Source of the DNA: Methylococcaceae bacterium NSP1-1
Lineage (GTDB): Bacteria > Pseudomonadota > Gammaproteobacteria > Methylococcales > Methylomonadaceae
Reading direction: 5' to 3'
Length of the DNA stretch: 7,879 nt
NCBI GenBank assembly: GCA_002256465.1
Contig: NQJG01000049.1
Location: 1-7,879 of the forward strand
A program made the translations under genes and the position numbers. The notes beneath the pieces are model-generated. The model ran no database searches, was not told the DNA's origin, and saw nothing but the letters and a program-made list of their open reading frames with translations. Below, one piece after another: positions 6,479-7,879 of this stretch (position 1 is the first letter of the stretch; each line of letters opens with the position of its first letter).

Positions 6479-6615
6479 GGTGCAACAAATTTTCTTTTGG
6501 TTATCGAGGCCAGCGCCGGAAGCAGCATTTACACTTAATGGCTGATAAACATTTTGAGCGAATAGGCTGGGTCGGATTTATCCTGATTCCCATTTTTAAT
6601 TAGCGGATTTTTCTA
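6479..6615. other. Intergenic region between Anbu and the SHOCT-domain gene
   Basis: These 137 bases hold no clear terminator. A 21-codon open frame (6538-6603, MADKHFERIGWVGFILIPIF and one more residue) is present, with a charged start and a hydrophobic end, but no good ribosome site, so it is not called as a gene. Possible -35-like boxes (TTTACA at 6528, TTGAGC at 6554) lack a convincing -10 partner. Whether the downstream gene has its own promoter cannot be decided. Confidence 0.3.
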
Positions 6616-7467
6616 ATGAAACAACTTACGCCGGAAGGCCAGCAAATAATCAATAACATTGCACAACGCTATAATTTTAGTCCTGATGCCGTATTCAGCA
6701 TGTTGCAGTCGGTCATCAACGGCAACGGTTCCATGGCACAGTTTAATCATCCTGAATTTGGCGGTTCCGGTCAATGGATGAGGGGCGGTATGATTATGTT
6801 GGGTGATATGTTCAATAATGGTTTAAAAAACAGTGTAGGCGGGCTGTGTCAAGAGCTTTCCAATCTGATTGCCAATCAGCCGGACCTCATTCAAAGTGGC
6901 AGTTTTCAGTCACAGCATCAAGGCACTCAGCAACAAAGTAACTTTGGTGGTAATCAACAGCAACAAAATAGTTCCGGTCCTATGGGGCCAGTCAGCTTGT
7001 TTGTGCCTCCACCTGCCGGAAGTTCGGGAAACTGGTGGCCCGCAGGTCTGCAATTCCCTAACAGCACGGGTTCGCAGAATAATGTACGTTACGCTTATTT
7101 TGCCACTATCCATCGCCTGGCTATCGAAGCAAATGGACATGTGACGCTTTACGATACGCTGGATCATCAGATTGGTGGTTTTTCCCAGCAACAGTCAGTA
7201 GGCGGCTCTATTACTTTTACCAGTCAATACGGACTGGTCGATGTTAATACGCTACCCATTATTTCTATCGACAATGTGCCCGTGCAAACGCCTGTTCAAT
7301 CTCAACCTGTACCTTCTTTTCAACCAAGGCCTGTTGATATGCATGTTACAAATCAGGAGGCGGATATTTTCGGTGCTATTGAGAAACTCGCAAATCTGAA
7401 AGATAAAGGGATATTGACGGATGCTGAGTACAGAGCCAAGAAAGCGGAGCTATTAGCCAGGTTATAA
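6616..7467 (+). CDS. SHOCT-domain protein with Q/N-rich linker
   Basis: This 283-residue protein has three parts. Residues 1-95 are a conserved-looking N-terminal domain (starting MKQLTPEGQQIINNIAQRY, with FNHPEFGGSGQWMRGG around 43-58). Residues 96-125 form a Gln/Asn/Ser-rich linker with runs of 3-4 Gln, followed by a Pro/Gly-rich piece and a probable beta-rich domain (about 140-210, from NWWPAGLQFP through the IGGFSQQQ segment). After a Pro/Gln/Val-rich tether (about 222-240), residues 250-283 are a SHOCT domain (short C-terminal, Pfam PF09851), with KLANLKDKGILTDAEYRAKK. SHOCT is a small helical module found at the end of many unrelated bacterial proteins, probably for interaction or oligomerisation. 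No signal peptide or membrane helix is seen. The ATG at 6616 has only a weak AGCGGA upstream. A link to the Anbu operon is possible from position only. Confidence 0.85.
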   Translation: MKQLTPEGQQIINNIAQRYNFSPDAVFSMLQSVINGNGSMAQFNHPEFGGSGQWMRGGMIMLGDMFNNGLKNSVGGLCQELSNLIANQPDLIQSGSFQSQHQGTQQQSNFGGNQQQQNSSGPMGPVSLFVPPPAGSSGNWWPAGLQFPNSTGSQNNVRYAYFATIHRLAIEANGHVTLYDTLDHQIGGFSQQQSVGGSITFTSQYGLVDVNTLPIISIDNVPVQTPVQSQPVPSFQPRPVDMHVTNQEADIFGAIEKLANLKDKGILTDAEYRAKKAELLARL

Positions 7468-7493
7468 ACTATTTACGAACACTTTTTAGAACT

Positions 7494-7500
7494 TTTGAGG
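7494..7500 (+). promoter_or_regulatory. Ribosome binding site of the last, partial gene
   Basis: TTTGAGG, with GAGG at 7497-7500, lies 7 bases before the GTG at 7508. It supports that GTG as a real start. Confidence 0.6.
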
Positions 7501-7507
7501 TTTAACT

Positions 7508-7879
7508 GTGGGCAAAGCTAGCCGGAAAAAACACTTACAAAGACAACAAAAACAGTATGGAGGTGTTAAATTATCTGCCGCTCTCATAGAATTGTGCGAA
7601 CCGTTTGAGCCTGATATTTTATCCACAAAGGAACTTGAGAATCTGATAGCGTTAGCGGCTGTGGCATGGAATATTGCAGCGTTACCCAAAGAAGAACGGC
7701 TGGAAAGACTTACTGCTTTCATCGAAACAATACCAAACATGAAAGAAAAGTTGGAATCAGAAATTGACACAGTGTTACACGATGATTCAAAAAACACCGA
7801 CTTCGCACCTGCGACTACTATGCTCCACTTCATAGGTGCCATGATTCAGCGGAAAGACGAGCTTTTTCCAAACGATGAC
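7508..7879 (+). CDS. Lysine-rich protein of unknown function (partial at 3' side)
   Basis: A GTG-started frame with a good GAGG site stays open for 124 codons to the right edge of the window, so the C-terminus is missing. The N-terminus is strongly basic (MGKASRKKHLQRQQKQYGG), which suggests nucleic-acid or ribosome contact or a flexible tail. The rest is mostly helical and acidic, with segments such as ELENLIALAAVAWNIAALP and KEERLERLTAFIETIP, and then a DDSKNTDF loop. There is no signal peptide or membrane segment. It follows the SHOCT gene by 40 bases on the same strand and may be co-transcribed. I do not recognise the family. A long frame on the opposite strand over the same region (7486-7842) is judged to be its shadow, because it lacks the ribosome site and protein-like features. 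Confidence 0.7.
   Translation, partial: MGKASRKKHLQRQQKQYGGVKLSAALIELCEPFEPDILSTKELENLIALAAVAWNIAALPKEERLERLTAFIETIPNMKEKLESEIDTVLHDDSKNTDFAPATTMLHFIGAMIQRKDELFPNDD

Noticed and set aside
6538..6603. 21-codon open frame between Anbu and the SHOCT gene
   Set aside because: No convincing ribosome site and too short to judge from sequence alone; noted in the intergenic entry only.
6869..7191. Overlapping open frames on both strands inside the SHOCT gene
   Set aside because: They are shadows of a gene with clear domain structure, and neither gives a plausible protein or ribosome site.
7486..7842. 118-codon open frame on the - strand
   Set aside because: The + strand frame here has a ribosome site, sensible composition and collinearity with its neighbours; the - strand product is rich in Ser, Phe and Cys with no recognisable features.

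Overview
The window looks like a chromosomal segment from a gammaproteobacterium of moderate GC content. A methanotroph-like (Methylococcales) source is a guess from the overall look of the proteins and cannot be shown from the sequence alone. All supported genes lie on the + strand. No RNA gene, insertion sequence or CRISPR array was recognised.

Layout. Positions 1-214 hold the C-terminal end of an unidentified protein with a terminal membrane helix. A small secreted protein with two cysteines in its mature part follows at 229-456. After a 120-base gap with an inverted repeat comes the core cluster: a fused circularly permuted ATP-grasp/alpha-E protein (577-3150), a transglutaminase-like protein overlapping it by 4 bases (3147-4082), a ParA/MinD-type ATPase (4155-4850), a second transglutaminase-like protein (about 4897-5703) and an Anbu proteasome-type peptidase (5720-6478). 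Downstream are a SHOCT-domain protein with a Q/N-rich linker (6616-7467) and a lysine-rich protein that starts with GTG at 7508 and runs off the window.

How the genes may work together. The combination of circularly permuted ATP-grasp, alpha-E, transglutaminase-like enzymes and Anbu is an association already described by comparative genomics. It is thought to make an amide- or peptide-linked product or protein tag (ATP-grasp amidoligase), act on or remove it (transglutaminase-fold peptidases), and degrade or process the tagged material (Anbu). The substrate is unknown. The least expected component here is the ParA-like P-loop ATPase placed between the two transglutaminase genes. It could give spatial control or energy-dependent targeting to the system, but that is inference. 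The SHOCT protein has no catalytic motif I recognise and could be a partner, a substrate or just a neighbour.
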